DNA from: Facklamia sp050409585
GTDB taxonomy: Bacteria; Bacillota; Bacilli; Lactobacillales; Aerococcaceae
Assembly (NCBI RefSeq): GCF_050409585.1
Contig: NZ_JBNUPE010000005.1
Coordinates: 1 to 64,000, forward strand
DNA length: 64,000 nt
Direction: 5' to 3'
Both the position numbers and the translations under genes were made by a program. Below are positions 33,257 through 42,123 of this stretch, piece after piece. Positions within the stretch are counted from its first letter, which is position 1. Each line of letters starts with the position of its first letter. The notes under the pieces were generated by a model. The model made no database searches, was not told the DNA's origin, and saw only the letters and a program-made list of their open reading frames with translations.

Positions 33257-35002
33257 ATGAACGAGAAAGAAAGAATTATCGAATTAGTTAGACAAAAAAT
33301 TATATCTATGGATGAAGCCTTAAGATTACTTGAAGCAGGTGGTATGGCAAACGATTCATCAGAACCTACTGAGGATAGCGCTAAGACAAAAGACACTAAA
33401 ATTGAGAGCAAGACATTGGTAAAAGATGACCTCAACCGCCTGGTTCGTTCAATGGTAGATCAAGCAGTGAATGCAGGGACAAGTGTAGTGAAAGAAGTAG
33501 CTCAAGCAAGCAATCAAGTCGTTAAAGAGGTCAATGATTCACTGGAAAACCGTAAAGAAACAAAAGACAGACCTTCTTTTAAAGAACAGACCAGTGATCA
33601 AGAAGAACATGCTTCTTATCAAGCAAAGGCTGAAGCTTTTGAAACAAAAGGGCAGGCCATTCAGCAAGAAATTGAAGAGGTTAATGAGCGACTTCATCAA
33701 TTTAATGAAGAAAAGATTATTATCCAACAGCGGTTAAGAGAACTAGAAATTCTGGCTGAAATTGAAGAACTGACCACTGAGATGAAAGATCAGGTCAAAG
33801 ATTTTACCTTACAAGAAAGAGCGATTGACAGTGAAATTAAGCATTTAGAACAGCAAGTCGAAGGACTTTATGATCAGCAAGAGGATCTATATGAAGAATG
33901 TAAAGAAAATCAACAAGCTGACCCTGAATTTAAACGGTTTATTTCTAATTCCACCCAAGTTTTTACTGAGCAAGCGCACCAATTTAAAGAAGAAGCAAGC
34001 AGAGAAGGTAAACGCCTTGGCAAGCAAGTGAAGGATCTGATAAAATCCTCACTCAATAATTTCACCACTAAGGATGTTAATGTATCTTTCAATGTGCCTT
34101 GGATTAAGAGTCAAGTATTAGACCATACTTTTTCCTTTGATGGAGCAACTTTAACAGCGATGGATTTTAATGTATTAAATGGTGATTTACAAGTAGAATT
34201 CCATGAAGGCGACGACATTTTAGTAGAGGCTGCTATTAAGCTGATGGGTGGACAAGATAAGCTAACGGTTGACTTGTTCAAAGAAAAAGTAACTATAACC
34301 ACCATTGAAAATAAATTGGTTTTTCATGTGGATGCTATGAATTTAGCTATGGATGCCAAGATCAGCTTGCCTCATAAGCTATATCATTCAGTTGTTTTAA
34401 ATACCCTTAATGGAGATATAAGAGTCAAACAAATGGAAGTAAACAATCTAATCATTTCTAGTAAGCGAGGAGACATCCGTCTTGCTGATACCAAGGCAGA
34501 TGAAGTGAATATTGACACAAAATTAGGAGATGTTAAACTTAAAAACATCTCAACTGATATATTAGGTTTGAATCTAGTCAATGGTGATGTAAAAATTAAA
34601 AACTCAACCATCCAAACAACTAGTCTTAAAAATATTAATGGAGACTTCCGAATTGTTGGACCAGTTGGTAATATTAAGGCCAGTACAGTTAATGGAGATT
34701 GTTACATTACTAAAAAAGATATCGAACCAGCTAACATTTCACTTTCAGCTGTTCATGGCGACCTTAAAGTCAGCTTACTAAAAGAACAGGCTTTCACCGC
34801 AAGAGGTAATCTCTCTGAAGGACAAATTAAGCATCGAATGTCTGGCTTAGACCGACAAGAAATTTTTGATGGTGGTAAATCATTTATATACAATCGTCCC
34901 GGTCATCTGGATCAGAAAGAAGTTCAGATTGATGCAAGTATTACCTTTGGAGATTTGTACCTAAAAGATGGAGATTCTGAGACAGGAAAGGAAGGTAAAT
35001 AA
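33257..35002 (+). CDS. liaX: LiaX-like surface/envelope-stress protein (DUF4097 beta-repeat)
   Basis: 581 residues. The N-terminal MNEKERIIELVRQKIISMDEALRLLE is the SHOCT-like segment seen in enterococcal LiaX. A long charged coiled coil (about 110-230) follows, then the DUF4097 beta-strand repeat region (about 295-575) with recurring NGDI/NGDV/NGDF turns (LNGDIRV, VNGDVKI, INGDFRI, VNGDCYI). In Enterococcus faecalis, LiaX senses daptomycin and host antimicrobial peptides and controls the LiaFSR membrane response. The PspC gene right behind matches the liaXY order. Same function here is inference. Starts after TTAGGAGG; overlaps liaY by one base. Confidence 0.8.
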   Translation: MNEKERIIELVRQKIISMDEALRLLEAGGMANDSSEPTEDSAKTKDTKIESKTLVKDDLNRLVRSMVDQAVNAGTSVVKEVAQASNQVVKEVNDSLENRKETKDRPSFKEQTSDQEEHASYQAKAEAFETKGQAIQQEIEEVNERLHQFNEEKIIIQQRLRELEILAEIEELTTEMKDQVKDFTLQERAIDSEIKHLEQQVEGLYDQQEDLYEECKENQQADPEFKRFISNSTQVFTEQAHQFKEEASREGKRLGKQVKDLIKSSLNNFTTKDVNVSFNVPWIKSQVLDHTFSFDGATLTAMDFNVLNGDLQVEFHEGDDILVEAAIKLMGGQDKLTVDLFKEKVTITTIENKLVFHVDAMNLAMDAKISLPHKLYHSVVLNTLNGDIRVKQMEVNNLIISSKRGDIRLADTKADEVNIDTKLGDVKLKNISTDILGLNLVNGDVKIKNSTIQTTSLKNINGDFRIVGPVGNIKASTVNGDCYITKKDIEPANISLSAVHGDLKVSLLKEQAFTARGNLSEGQIKHRMSGLDRQEIFDGGKSFIYNRPGHLDQKEVQIDASITFGDLYLKDGDSETGKEGK

Positions 35003-35295
35003 TGCAACGATTAACACGCTCATCATCCGATCGCCGCATTTTTGGTGTTTGTGGTGGTATAGCAGAATACTTTAATATTGATTCGACTTTAGTCCGTTTA
35101 ATTTTTCTGATTGCTATGTTTTCAGCAGGAGTGGGTTTTTTCCCATACATTTTAATGGCGGTTATTATACCCTATGATTATCAAGTTGGCAAACCCTCTT
35201 TACGTCGTAAAGAAAAGAAATATTCAGAAACTAATTCTCATCAGGTGATTAAAGATATTACTCCTCAAGATGACGATAACTGGAGTGACTTTTAG
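35002..35295 (+). CDS. liaY: PspC-domain membrane protein (LiaY-like)
   Basis: 97 residues. A PspC domain: LTRSSSDRRIFGVCGGIAEY, FNIDSTLVRLIFLIAMF, then a hydrophobic segment SAGVGFFPYILMAVIIPYDY, with a charged C-terminal tail. In enterococci LiaY links LiaX to membrane remodelling. Its ATG shares the last A of the liaX stop, indicating coupled translation. A third gene (liaZ, holin-like) is not present; a terminator follows. Confidence 0.85.
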   Translation: MQRLTRSSSDRRIFGVCGGIAEYFNIDSTLVRLIFLIAMFSAGVGFFPYILMAVIIPYDYQVGKPSLRRKEKKYSETNSHQVIKDITPQDDDNWSDF

Positions 35296-35306
35296 AAAAA
35301 TAAAAC

Positions 35307-35340
35307 GAGCCCTCATCTTATTAGGTGAGGGCTCATTTTT
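35307..35340 (+). terminator. Terminator after liaY
   Basis: GAGCCCTCA pairs perfectly with TGAGGGCTC, then ATTTTT. Confidence 0.88.
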
Positions 35341-35417
35341 AATGATAGCGCCATTTGCTAGTCAGAAGGCTCTTTCTATGATACCATTTTAGAGAAAAAT
35401 GAATGGAGGATCGGACC

Positions 35418-36359
35418 GTGGGAAAATATGTGACAGTCCAAAAATTAACTGAAACTTTAGATGTGGAGATTGTCTATGGTCATGAACATGTCGATAAGAA
35501 AATTGTTTCCAGTGAAGTTTCAAGACCAGGACTTATTCTGGCAGACTTCAAAGAATTCTATCCGAGTGATCGGATTCAATTAATCGGTCGAACAGAAACA
35601 GCTTATTTAGATACCTTGACTAGCCAAGAACGTATTGAGAAATTCCGCTCTATCTGTCGTGAAGATACGCCTGCTATTGTAGTCGCTCGAAAAATATCTA
35701 TACCTTCAGAACTTATTTTAATAGCTAAAGAACGTCAGGTGCCACTACTTTCAGCTCGTTCTCGTACTAGCCGGGTCTTGGCAAATCTAACCAATTATTT
35801 AGAAGGACAATTAGCAGAGCGTTTTTCAAAGCATGGAGTCTTTCTTGAAGTATTTGGGATGGGAGTCTTGTTAACAGGCACCTCTGGAGTCGGCAAATCA
35901 GAAACCGCTTTAGAGTTGATTCAAAGGGGTCACCGTCTAGTAGCCGATGACCGAGTAGAATTTTTTATGGTGGATGAGCTAACCCTAATTGGTGAAGCGC
36001 CGGAAATTCTACAAAACTTATTAGAAATTCGTGGCTTGGGAATTGTTGATGTAATGAGTCTTTATGGAGTCTCGGCCATTGTACGTTCTAAAAAGTTAGA
36101 ATTAATTATCGAGATGGTATTAGATGATGGACAAATTGAATATGATCGTTTAGGGTCTGGTCAACAATACGACCGGATTTTTGATGTTCAAATCCCAAGA
36201 ACGAGAATACCGGTAAAAACAGGACGGAACTTAGCAGCTATTATTGAAGCAGCCGCTATGAATTTCAGAGCCAACAGTATGGGCTTTGATGCTACAGATG
36301 CCTTTAATGCTAAATTAGATGCTTTGATCATGTCTAATCGTGAGGTGACTAATGATTAA
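35418..36359 (+). CDS. hprK: HPr kinase/phosphorylase
   Basis: 313 residues from the GTG at 35418, 8 bases after GGAGG; an in-frame ATG at 35403 overlaps that ribosome site, and family length (about 310) favours the GTG. The P-loop is GTSGVGKSE (about 154-162), followed by RGHRLVADDRVEF, LEIRGLGIVDV and the family signature IPRTRIPVKTGRNLAAIIE. It phosphorylates HPr on Ser46 in response to fructose bisphosphate and reverses this when phosphate rises, driving CcpA-dependent catabolite control. First gene of hprK-lgt-gpsA-trxB. Confidence 0.96.
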   Translation: MGKYVTVQKLTETLDVEIVYGHEHVDKKIVSSEVSRPGLILADFKEFYPSDRIQLIGRTETAYLDTLTSQERIEKFRSICREDTPAIVVARKISIPSELILIAKERQVPLLSARSRTSRVLANLTNYLEGQLAERFSKHGVFLEVFGMGVLLTGTSGVGKSETALELIQRGHRLVADDRVEFFMVDELTLIGEAPEILQNLLEIRGLGIVDVMSLYGVSAIVRSKKLELIIEMVLDDGQIEYDRLGSGQQYDRIFDVQIPRTRIPVKTGRNLAAIIEAAAMNFRANSMGFDATDAFNAKLDALIMSNREVTND

Positions 36360-37185
36360 TTCTTTCGGCTCAATTTTTATGAAGATAGATCGCATCGCCT
36401 TTCATATTGGAAGTTGGCCTGTCTATTGGTATGGGCTAATCATTGGTTTCGGAATGTTATTGGCCTATTTCTTATATATAAGGGAAGTTAAACGTAAAGG
36501 GGCCGATCCAGATAAGGCCTTTGATCGCCTTTTTTGGGCAATTATCATCGGTTTTATAGGGGCTAGAATTTATTATGTAGCCTTTTCTTGGCAGTCCTAT
36601 CAAGATAATTTGTTGAGTGTTTTTGCTATTTGGAACGGTGGTATTGCAATCTATGGCGGAATTATTGCGGGCTTTCTAACCTTAATATATTTTATTCGTA
36701 AAGATAATTTAAATGCAGCATTAGAAATGGACATGGCAGCACCTGCCTTGATGTTGGCACAAATTGTTGGGCGGTGGGGTAATTTTATTAACCAGGAGGC
36801 TTACGGAGGGATTGTGAGTCGCTCCTATTTAGAAAATTTAAGATTACCTACTTTTATCATTGATCAAATGGAAGTCCAAGGGCAATATCGTCAACCCACC
36901 TTCTTATTTGAGTCTTTATGGAACTTTATCGGTCTTGTTTTAATTATGACGATAAGAAGGAAGCGTTTCTTAAAAGAAGGAGAAGTCGCAAGCTTTTATG
37001 CAGTTTGGTACGGTATAGGTAGAGCTTGGATTGAAGGTTTACGAACAGATAGTCTTTATTGGGGACCTTTTAGAGTCTCACAAGTTTTTTCGTTAATTAT
37101 CGTTGTAAGTGCTATTTCAATTATGATTTATCGAAGAGTCCACTTGACACTTCCCTTCTATAAGGAATCAGATATTGCAAGATAA
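36352..37185 (+). CDS. lgt: Phosphatidylglycerol-prolipoprotein diacylglyceryl transferase
   Basis: 277 residues, seven membrane helices. It adds diacylglyceryl to the lipobox Cys of prolipoproteins such as the one at 20.1 kb. The family signature GRWGNFINQEAYGG contains the conserved Arg and Asn; HIGSWPVYWYGLIIGFGM at the N-terminus and YGIGRAWIEGLRTDSLYW near the C-terminus are also typical. Start overlaps the end of hprK by 8 bases, preceded by GAGGTG. Confidence 0.95.
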   Translation: MINSFGSIFMKIDRIAFHIGSWPVYWYGLIIGFGMLLAYFLYIREVKRKGADPDKAFDRLFWAIIIGFIGARIYYVAFSWQSYQDNLLSVFAIWNGGIAIYGGIIAGFLTLIYFIRKDNLNAALEMDMAAPALMLAQIVGRWGNFINQEAYGGIVSRSYLENLRLPTFIIDQMEVQGQYRQPTFLFESLWNFIGLVLIMTIRRKRFLKEGEVASFYAVWYGIGRAWIEGLRTDSLYWGPFRVSQVFSLIIVVSAISIMIYRRVHLTLPFYKESDIAR

Positions 37186-37195
37186 GGAGAAAAAA

Positions 37196-38248
37196 ATGAA
37201 CATTACAATTCTAGGATCAGGTTCGTGGGGGTCTGCTCTAGCAAAAGTCTTATCAGACAATCAACATAGTGTTACTATTTGGAGCATTGATCCTCAGGTA
37301 GTTGATGAGATTAATCAACAACATACCAACTCGCATTTTCTTAAAGAATTTGAGCTGAATGAGACTGTTAAAGCAACGCTTGATTTAGTACAAGCCTTAA
37401 AGAAAGCAGAAGTCTTGCTTTTTGCAGTACCCACCCAAGCAATTCGTAAGGTTTCTAAAGAAGTAAATAATCTTTTGGTCAAAATGGAGCGACCTCCTTT
37501 AATTATTCATGTGTCTAAAGGACTTGAACAAAAAAGTCACTTGCGTATTTCTCAAGTGCTTCAAGAAGAGCTGACCACAGATCTTTACAGAGCTTTAGTC
37601 GTCTTATCCGGTCCTAGCCATGCGGAAGAGGTCGCACGCGAAGATCTTACATCCGTTACCGCAGCCAGTGAATCGCTAGAAGCTGCTGAAACTGTTCAAG
37701 AGCTCTTTATGAATAATTATTTCCGTGTATACACCAACACGGATGTGATAGGGGTTGAATTAGGCGCTGCCTTGAAAAACATTATTGCTTTAGGCGCAGG
37801 AATTCTTAATGGTTTAAACTACGGGGACAATGCTAAGGCCGGTTTAATTACACGGGGCTTGGCTGAAATATCGCGTTTGGGTATACGCTTAGGGGCAGAC
37901 CCGCTAACTTTTCTTGGTTTAAGTGGAGTTGGAGACCTCATTGTAACTTGTACCAGCATTCATTCACGTAATTGGCAAGCTGGTAATTTGTTGGCTAAAG
38001 GCTTAACCGTTGAAGAAGTGACAGAAGAAGTCCAGATGGTGGTTGAGGGTATTTTTACTTGCCTGGCAGCTTATGAGTTGGCACAAGAATATCAAGTCGA
38101 TATGCCAATTACTAATGGCCTCTATCAAGTTCTTTATCAAGGAGCGGATGTTAAAGAAGTGGTTAGTCAATTAATGAATCGCTCTGGCAAACAAGAAGCC
38201 TCTTTAGCCCAACACAATGAAGTGATCACCTCAGAGAAAGGAAGATAA
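37196..38248 (+). CDS. gpsA: Glycerol-3-phosphate dehydrogenase [NAD(P)+]
   Basis: 350 residues from ATG 37196, after AAGGAG; an upstream TTG at 37175 has no ribosome site. It makes sn-glycerol 3-phosphate for phospholipids. NAD-binding GSGSWGSALAKVLSDN, then HVSKGLEQKSHLRIS, LSGPSHAEEVAR, GVELGAALKNIIALGAGI with the catalytic Lys, and LSGVGDLIVTCTS. It begins 10 bases after lgt, giving a lipid-linked gene neighbourhood. Confidence 0.95.
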   Translation: MNITILGSGSWGSALAKVLSDNQHSVTIWSIDPQVVDEINQQHTNSHFLKEFELNETVKATLDLVQALKKAEVLLFAVPTQAIRKVSKEVNNLLVKMERPPLIIHVSKGLEQKSHLRISQVLQEELTTDLYRALVVLSGPSHAEEVAREDLTSVTAASESLEAAETVQELFMNNYFRVYTNTDVIGVELGAALKNIIALGAGILNGLNYGDNAKAGLITRGLAEISRLGIRLGADPLTFLGLSGVGDLIVTCTSIHSRNWQAGNLLAKGLTVEEVTEEVQMVVEGIFTCLAAYELAQEYQVDMPITNGLYQVLYQGADVKEVVSQLMNRSGKQEASLAQHNEVITSEKGR

Positions 38249-38249
38249 G

Positions 38250-39194
38250 ATGGAAGATACGATTGAAAAGACAATGATTAATGTCGATGTTGTGATAGTA
38301 GGCGCTGGCCCTGGAGGAATGACGGCAGCCCTATACGCTTCACGTGCCAATTTAAAAACAATTATTCTTGAGAAGGGTCTACCAGGAGGAGAAGTTAATA
38401 ATACGGCTGATGTAGAGAACTATCCAGGTTTTTCTAAAATAGCCGGTCCAGAATTAGCTCATAAATTTTTTGAATCTGCTATGGAGTTTGGCGCGCAGCA
38501 TTCAATGGAAACGGTGGTTGGAATTGACTTACATGACCAAGTAAAACATGTCATTACCAGCAAGAACATCTATGTAGCACCTGTTGTCATTATTGCTACT
38601 GGATCTCAGCATAGAAAGTTAGATATTCCAGGGGAAAATCTTTTAAGTGGTAAAGGAGTTTCTTATTGTGCTGTTTGTGATGGCTTCTTTTTCCGTAACC
38701 GCCACTTAGTGGTTGTAGGAGGGGGAGATTCGGCTGTCGAAGAAGGAATTTACCTCACTCAGTTTGCTGATAAAGTAACCATTGTTCACCGTCGAGACAG
38801 TCTTAGAGCTCAACAGATATTACAAGAGCGTGCTTTCAAAAATGATAAAATTGACTTCATTTGGGATACGACTGTTGAAGAAGTTATAGGTGATCAATCA
38901 GTAGAAGGCGTGTTCTTACGAAATAGAAAAACCGGCGAACGCTACACATATCCTTGTGAGGGAGTCTTTATCTACATTGGCTTAGTGCCGAACTCTTCGT
39001 TGGTTAGCCATCTAGATATTACGGATGAAGAAGGATGGATTATCACCAACGAAAAAATGGAAACGCGGATTCCGGGCATTTTTGCTGTAGGAGATGTTCG
39101 ACAAACACATTTACGTCAAATTGCCACGTCTGTTGGCGACGGGAGTCATGCAGGCCATATGGCTTACCAATATATTCAAACCTTAGCAGACTAA
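38250..39194 (+). CDS. trxB: Thioredoxin reductase
   Basis: 314 residues. FAD-binding GAGPGGMTAALYASRAN, redox-active CAVCDG (Cys at about 140 and 143), NADPH-binding GGGDSAVEEGIYLT and the C-terminal GIFAVGDVRQ with TSVGDGSHAG. It uses NADPH to reduce thioredoxin. Some Firmicute ferredoxin-NADP reductases share the fold but lack the CxxC, so TrxB is clear. One base after gpsA; starts after AAAGGAAG. Confidence 0.95.
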   Translation: MEDTIEKTMINVDVVIVGAGPGGMTAALYASRANLKTIILEKGLPGGEVNNTADVENYPGFSKIAGPELAHKFFESAMEFGAQHSMETVVGIDLHDQVKHVITSKNIYVAPVVIIATGSQHRKLDIPGENLLSGKGVSYCAVCDGFFFRNRHLVVVGGGDSAVEEGIYLTQFADKVTIVHRRDSLRAQQILQERAFKNDKIDFIWDTTVEEVIGDQSVEGVFLRNRKTGERYTYPCEGVFIYIGLVPNSSLVSHLDITDEEGWIITNEKMETRIPGIFAVGDVRQTHLRQIATSVGDGSHAGHMAYQYIQTLAD

Positions 39195-39209
39195 TTTTTA
39201 TAATTAATC

Positions 39210-39242
39210 AGACTTAGCTATTTTTAAAGGTAAGTCTTTTTA
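39210..39242 (+). terminator. Terminator after trxB
   Basis: AGACTTA pairs with TAAGTCT over a 14-base loop, then TTTTTAAG. The stem is short (7 bp). Confidence 0.6.
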
Positions 39243-39298
39243 AGAAATAACTAAAAACGTGGGAGATTAGTCAAATTTCTACTATTTTATCCCAATCA

Positions 39299-39307
39299 TG
39301 ATATAAT
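39299..39307 (+). promoter_or_regulatory. Extended -10 promoter of pgcA
   Basis: TGATATAAT, 29 bases upstream of pgcA. The same nonamer occurs upstream of rapZ, metG and veg. No clear -35 is visible, as usual for extended -10 promoters. Confidence 0.55.
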
Positions 39308-39335
39308 AAATAACAATGAGAAAGGTGGCGAGAAT

Positions 39336-41054
39336 ATGCCTTGGCGTGAATTATATAAAAAATGGAAAAACAAAGAAAATCTTGACCAAGCGGTCAAGAA
39401 ATCTCTAGAAGAACAAGCTGGCGATGAAACAAAAGATGCTTTTAATAATGTTTTAAGCTTTGGTACGGCAGGGATGCGCGGTATTATAGGAGCGGGCCCG
39501 AACCGAATGAATATTTATACAGTTAGACAAGCAACAGAAGGTTTAGCCATGTTAATCAATGAAGCAGGTCAAGAAGCAAAAGAGCGTGGTGTTGTTATTG
39601 CCTATGATTCGAGACACTATTCCCCCGAGTTTTCAATGGAAGCCGCTTTAGTCTTAGGTAAGCACGGAATTAAGGTTTATTTATATGAAAGCCTACGTCC
39701 AACACCTACCTTGTCCTTCGCTGTGCGTTATTTACATGCTTATGCGGGTATCATGGTAACGGCTAGTCACAATCCGGCAGAATATAATGGTTATAAGGTC
39801 TATGGTGAAGATGGCGGTCAAATGCCACCAGAAGATGCGGATAAGTTAACTCGGTTTGTACGGTCCATTGAAGATCCACTAGTCATTGAAGTAGGAAATA
39901 AGACGGAATTGTTAGGGTCAGGTAAAGTTGAAATTATTGGTGATCGTGTGGATCAAGCTTATCTAGCTGAGATTGCTAAAGTAACGATTGATTCTAATCT
40001 AATTGCTGAGATGGCAGAAGAAGTAAAAATTGTTTTTACTCCACTACACGGTACGGGAATGTATCTAGGGATGCAGGCTTTAGAACAAGCAGGGTTTTCT
40101 AACATCCATGTTGTTGAAGAGCAAGCAGAACCAGATGGAGGTTTTCCAACTCTTAAATCCCCTAATCCTGAATCGCCTGAATCATTTGACTTGGCTGAAC
40201 AAATTGGGCGAAATATTGAAGCTGATATTCTTTTAGCAACAGATCCGGATGCTGATCGTTTAGGTGCGATGATTCGTACTCAAGAAGGAAATTATCAATT
40301 GCTATCAGGAAACCAAATCGCCTGCTTAATGTTGAACTATATGTTAAAAGCATACCAAGCCAAAGATCAATTACCTGAAAATGGTGTAATCATAAAATCG
40401 ATTGTTTCAACAGATCTAGCAGAAGAAATTGCTAAAGCCTATAAGGTTGAGACGGTAGATGTTTTAACAGGTTTTAAATTTATTGCAGAAAAAATTAAAC
40501 AGTACGAAGAATCAAAAGCGCACACCTTCATTATGGGCTTTGAGGAAAGTTTTGGCTATTTATTGAAGAGCTTTACACGTGATAAAGATGCTATTCAAGC
40601 CTTAGTAATGTTGGCTGAAATTACAGCCTTTTATAAAAAACAAAACAAAACCCTCGCACAAGCGCTAATGTCAATTTATGAAGAATATGGTTATTATAAA
40701 GAAAAAACTTTATCCATCTCTTTTACATCACTTGATGGAAAGCAAGAAATGGAAGCGTTAATGAATGAAACGCGGGCTAATCGCTTGACGGAGGTAGCTG
40801 GTATTCCTGTTGCCGAAGCCTACGATTATTTAAATAGTAATTTGATTTATGCAGATGGTAAACAATCCAGTCTTTCATATCCTAAATCCAATGTTTTAAA
40901 ATATAAATTGAAAGACGGATCATGGATTGCCTTAAGACCAAGTGGCACAGAGCCAAAAATAAAATTATATATGGGCGCTAAAGCTGAAAGTGAACAGGCT
41001 GCAAATGACAAAATAGTGAGTTTAGAGGCCTTTTTGAATCAATTGATTAAGTAA
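39336..41054 (+). CDS. pgcA: Alpha-phosphoglucomutase / phosphomannomutase family
   Basis: 572 residues, the long PGM/PMM type. Active-site Ser in TASHNPAEYNGYKVYGEDGG (about 142-161), the magnesium loop ATDPDADRLG, sugar-binding GFEESFGYL and phosphate-binding RPSGTEPKIKLY. It interconverts glucose 1- and 6-phosphate, feeding UDP-glucose for glycolipids and cell-wall polymers. Starts at ATG 39336 after AAAGGTGG. Monocistronic between two terminators. Confidence 0.93.
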   Translation: MPWRELYKKWKNKENLDQAVKKSLEEQAGDETKDAFNNVLSFGTAGMRGIIGAGPNRMNIYTVRQATEGLAMLINEAGQEAKERGVVIAYDSRHYSPEFSMEAALVLGKHGIKVYLYESLRPTPTLSFAVRYLHAYAGIMVTASHNPAEYNGYKVYGEDGGQMPPEDADKLTRFVRSIEDPLVIEVGNKTELLGSGKVEIIGDRVDQAYLAEIAKVTIDSNLIAEMAEEVKIVFTPLHGTGMYLGMQALEQAGFSNIHVVEEQAEPDGGFPTLKSPNPESPESFDLAEQIGRNIEADILLATDPDADRLGAMIRTQEGNYQLLSGNQIACLMLNYMLKAYQAKDQLPENGVIIKSIVSTDLAEEIAKAYKVETVDVLTGFKFIAEKIKQYEESKAHTFIMGFEESFGYLLKSFTRDKDAIQALVMLAEITAFYKKQNKTLAQALMSIYEEYGYYKEKTLSISFTSLDGKQEMEALMNETRANRLTEVAGIPVAEAYDYLNSNLIYADGKQSSLSYPKSNVLKYKLKDGSWIALRPSGTEPKIKLYMGAKAESEQAANDKIVSLEAFLNQLIK

Positions 41055-41063
41055 GTTAAATCT

Positions 41064-41112
41064 CTGCTGAAATCTTTTTCTTTTTAAGAAAGTGGATTTC
41101 AGCAGCTTTTTT
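41064..41112 (+). terminator. Terminator after pgcA
   Basis: CTGCTGAAATC pairs perfectly with GATTTCAGCAG over a 20-base loop, then CTTTTTT. Confidence 0.85.
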
Positions 41113-41149
41113 AGCTAAAAGATTCATAGATAGAGTAGAAATTAATTTG

Positions 41150-41158
41150 TGATATAAT
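41150..41158 (+). promoter_or_regulatory. Extended -10 promoter of the rapZ operon
   Basis: TGATATAAT within ATTTGTGATATAATAGAG, 38 bases upstream of rapZ. Confidence 0.55.
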
Positions 41159-41196
41159 AGAGAGTAATAAATATTCACCAAGAAAAGAGGGAGACC

Positions 41197-42123
41197 ATGT
41201 CAAATTTGGAATTAGTCATTATCACTGGGATGAGTGGTGCAGGCAAAACCGTTGCTGTTCAAAGTTTTGAAGACCTTGGATATTACTGCATCGATAATAT
41301 GCCGCCAAGTCTTTTGCCAACCTTTTGGCAATTGATGCGAGAATCAGGTAAAATCACTAAAATCGCTATGGTAATTGATTTAAGAACACGGGAGTTTTTT
41401 GATGAGTTATCGGATATAATCGGTACGATGGATAATAATCAAGATGTTACTTCAAGAATTCTCTTTTTAGAAGCCAATGACCAAGAATTGGTTTCTCGTT
41501 ATAAGGAGTCACGTAGACATCATCCATTATCACAAGCAAATGAAGTCTCAACATTGAGTGCGATTGCTAAAGAAAAAGAGTTATTACGCGATTTAAGAAC
41601 GCGTGCTCAAATGATTGTAGACACTTCTGAAATGAAACCCAGACAACTAAGAGCTTATATTATGGAACATTTTGCTGAAAAGGAGCAAGTTACCTTTAGA
41701 ATAGATGTAGTCTCTTTTGGTTTTAAGTATGGTCTTCCAATAGATGCAGATGTTGTCATGGATGTGCGTTTTTTACCTAACCCTTATTATATTCAAGATT
41801 TAAGAGGATTAACTGGAGTGGATAATGCGGTTTATGATTATGTTATGAGTCAACCGGAAAGTCAAATTTTTTATAATAAACTAATCGACTTATTAAATTA
41901 TTGTGTTCCTGGCTATAAACGCGAAGGCAAAAGTAGGGCTGTGATAGCGATTGGTTGTACAGGGGGGCAACACCGTTCAGTGGCCCTAGCTGAAAGAATT
42001 GGCGAACATTTTACTCGCATGAATTATTGTACAAATGTTAATCACCGTGATATGGCAAAAAACCAAAACCAAGTATTAAAGAAGGTTGCTAGAAATGAAT
42101 CAGATGCGTCAAGCTCGTTATAA
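41197..42123 (+). CDS. rapZ: RapZ-family nucleotide-binding protein (YvcJ)
   Basis: 308 residues. P-loop GMSGAGKTVA (11-20), DLGYYCIDNMPPSLLP, then a C-terminal domain with VDVVSFGFKYGLP, DVRFLPNPYY and AIGCTGGQHRSVALAERI. In enterobacteria RapZ guides RNase E to glmZ; in Firmicutes YvcJ is a GTPase/ATPase linked to competence and carbon metabolism. First of rapZ-yvcK-whiA, a conserved Firmicute order. Starts after AGAGGGAG. Confidence 0.95.
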   Translation: MSNLELVIITGMSGAGKTVAVQSFEDLGYYCIDNMPPSLLPTFWQLMRESGKITKIAMVIDLRTREFFDELSDIIGTMDNNQDVTSRILFLEANDQELVSRYKESRRHHPLSQANEVSTLSAIAKEKELLRDLRTRAQMIVDTSEMKPRQLRAYIMEHFAEKEQVTFRIDVVSFGFKYGLPIDADVVMDVRFLPNPYYIQDLRGLTGVDNAVYDYVMSQPESQIFYNKLIDLLNYCVPGYKREGKSRAVIAIGCTGGQHRSVALAERIGEHFTRMNYCTNVNHRDMAKNQNQVLKKVARNESDASSSL

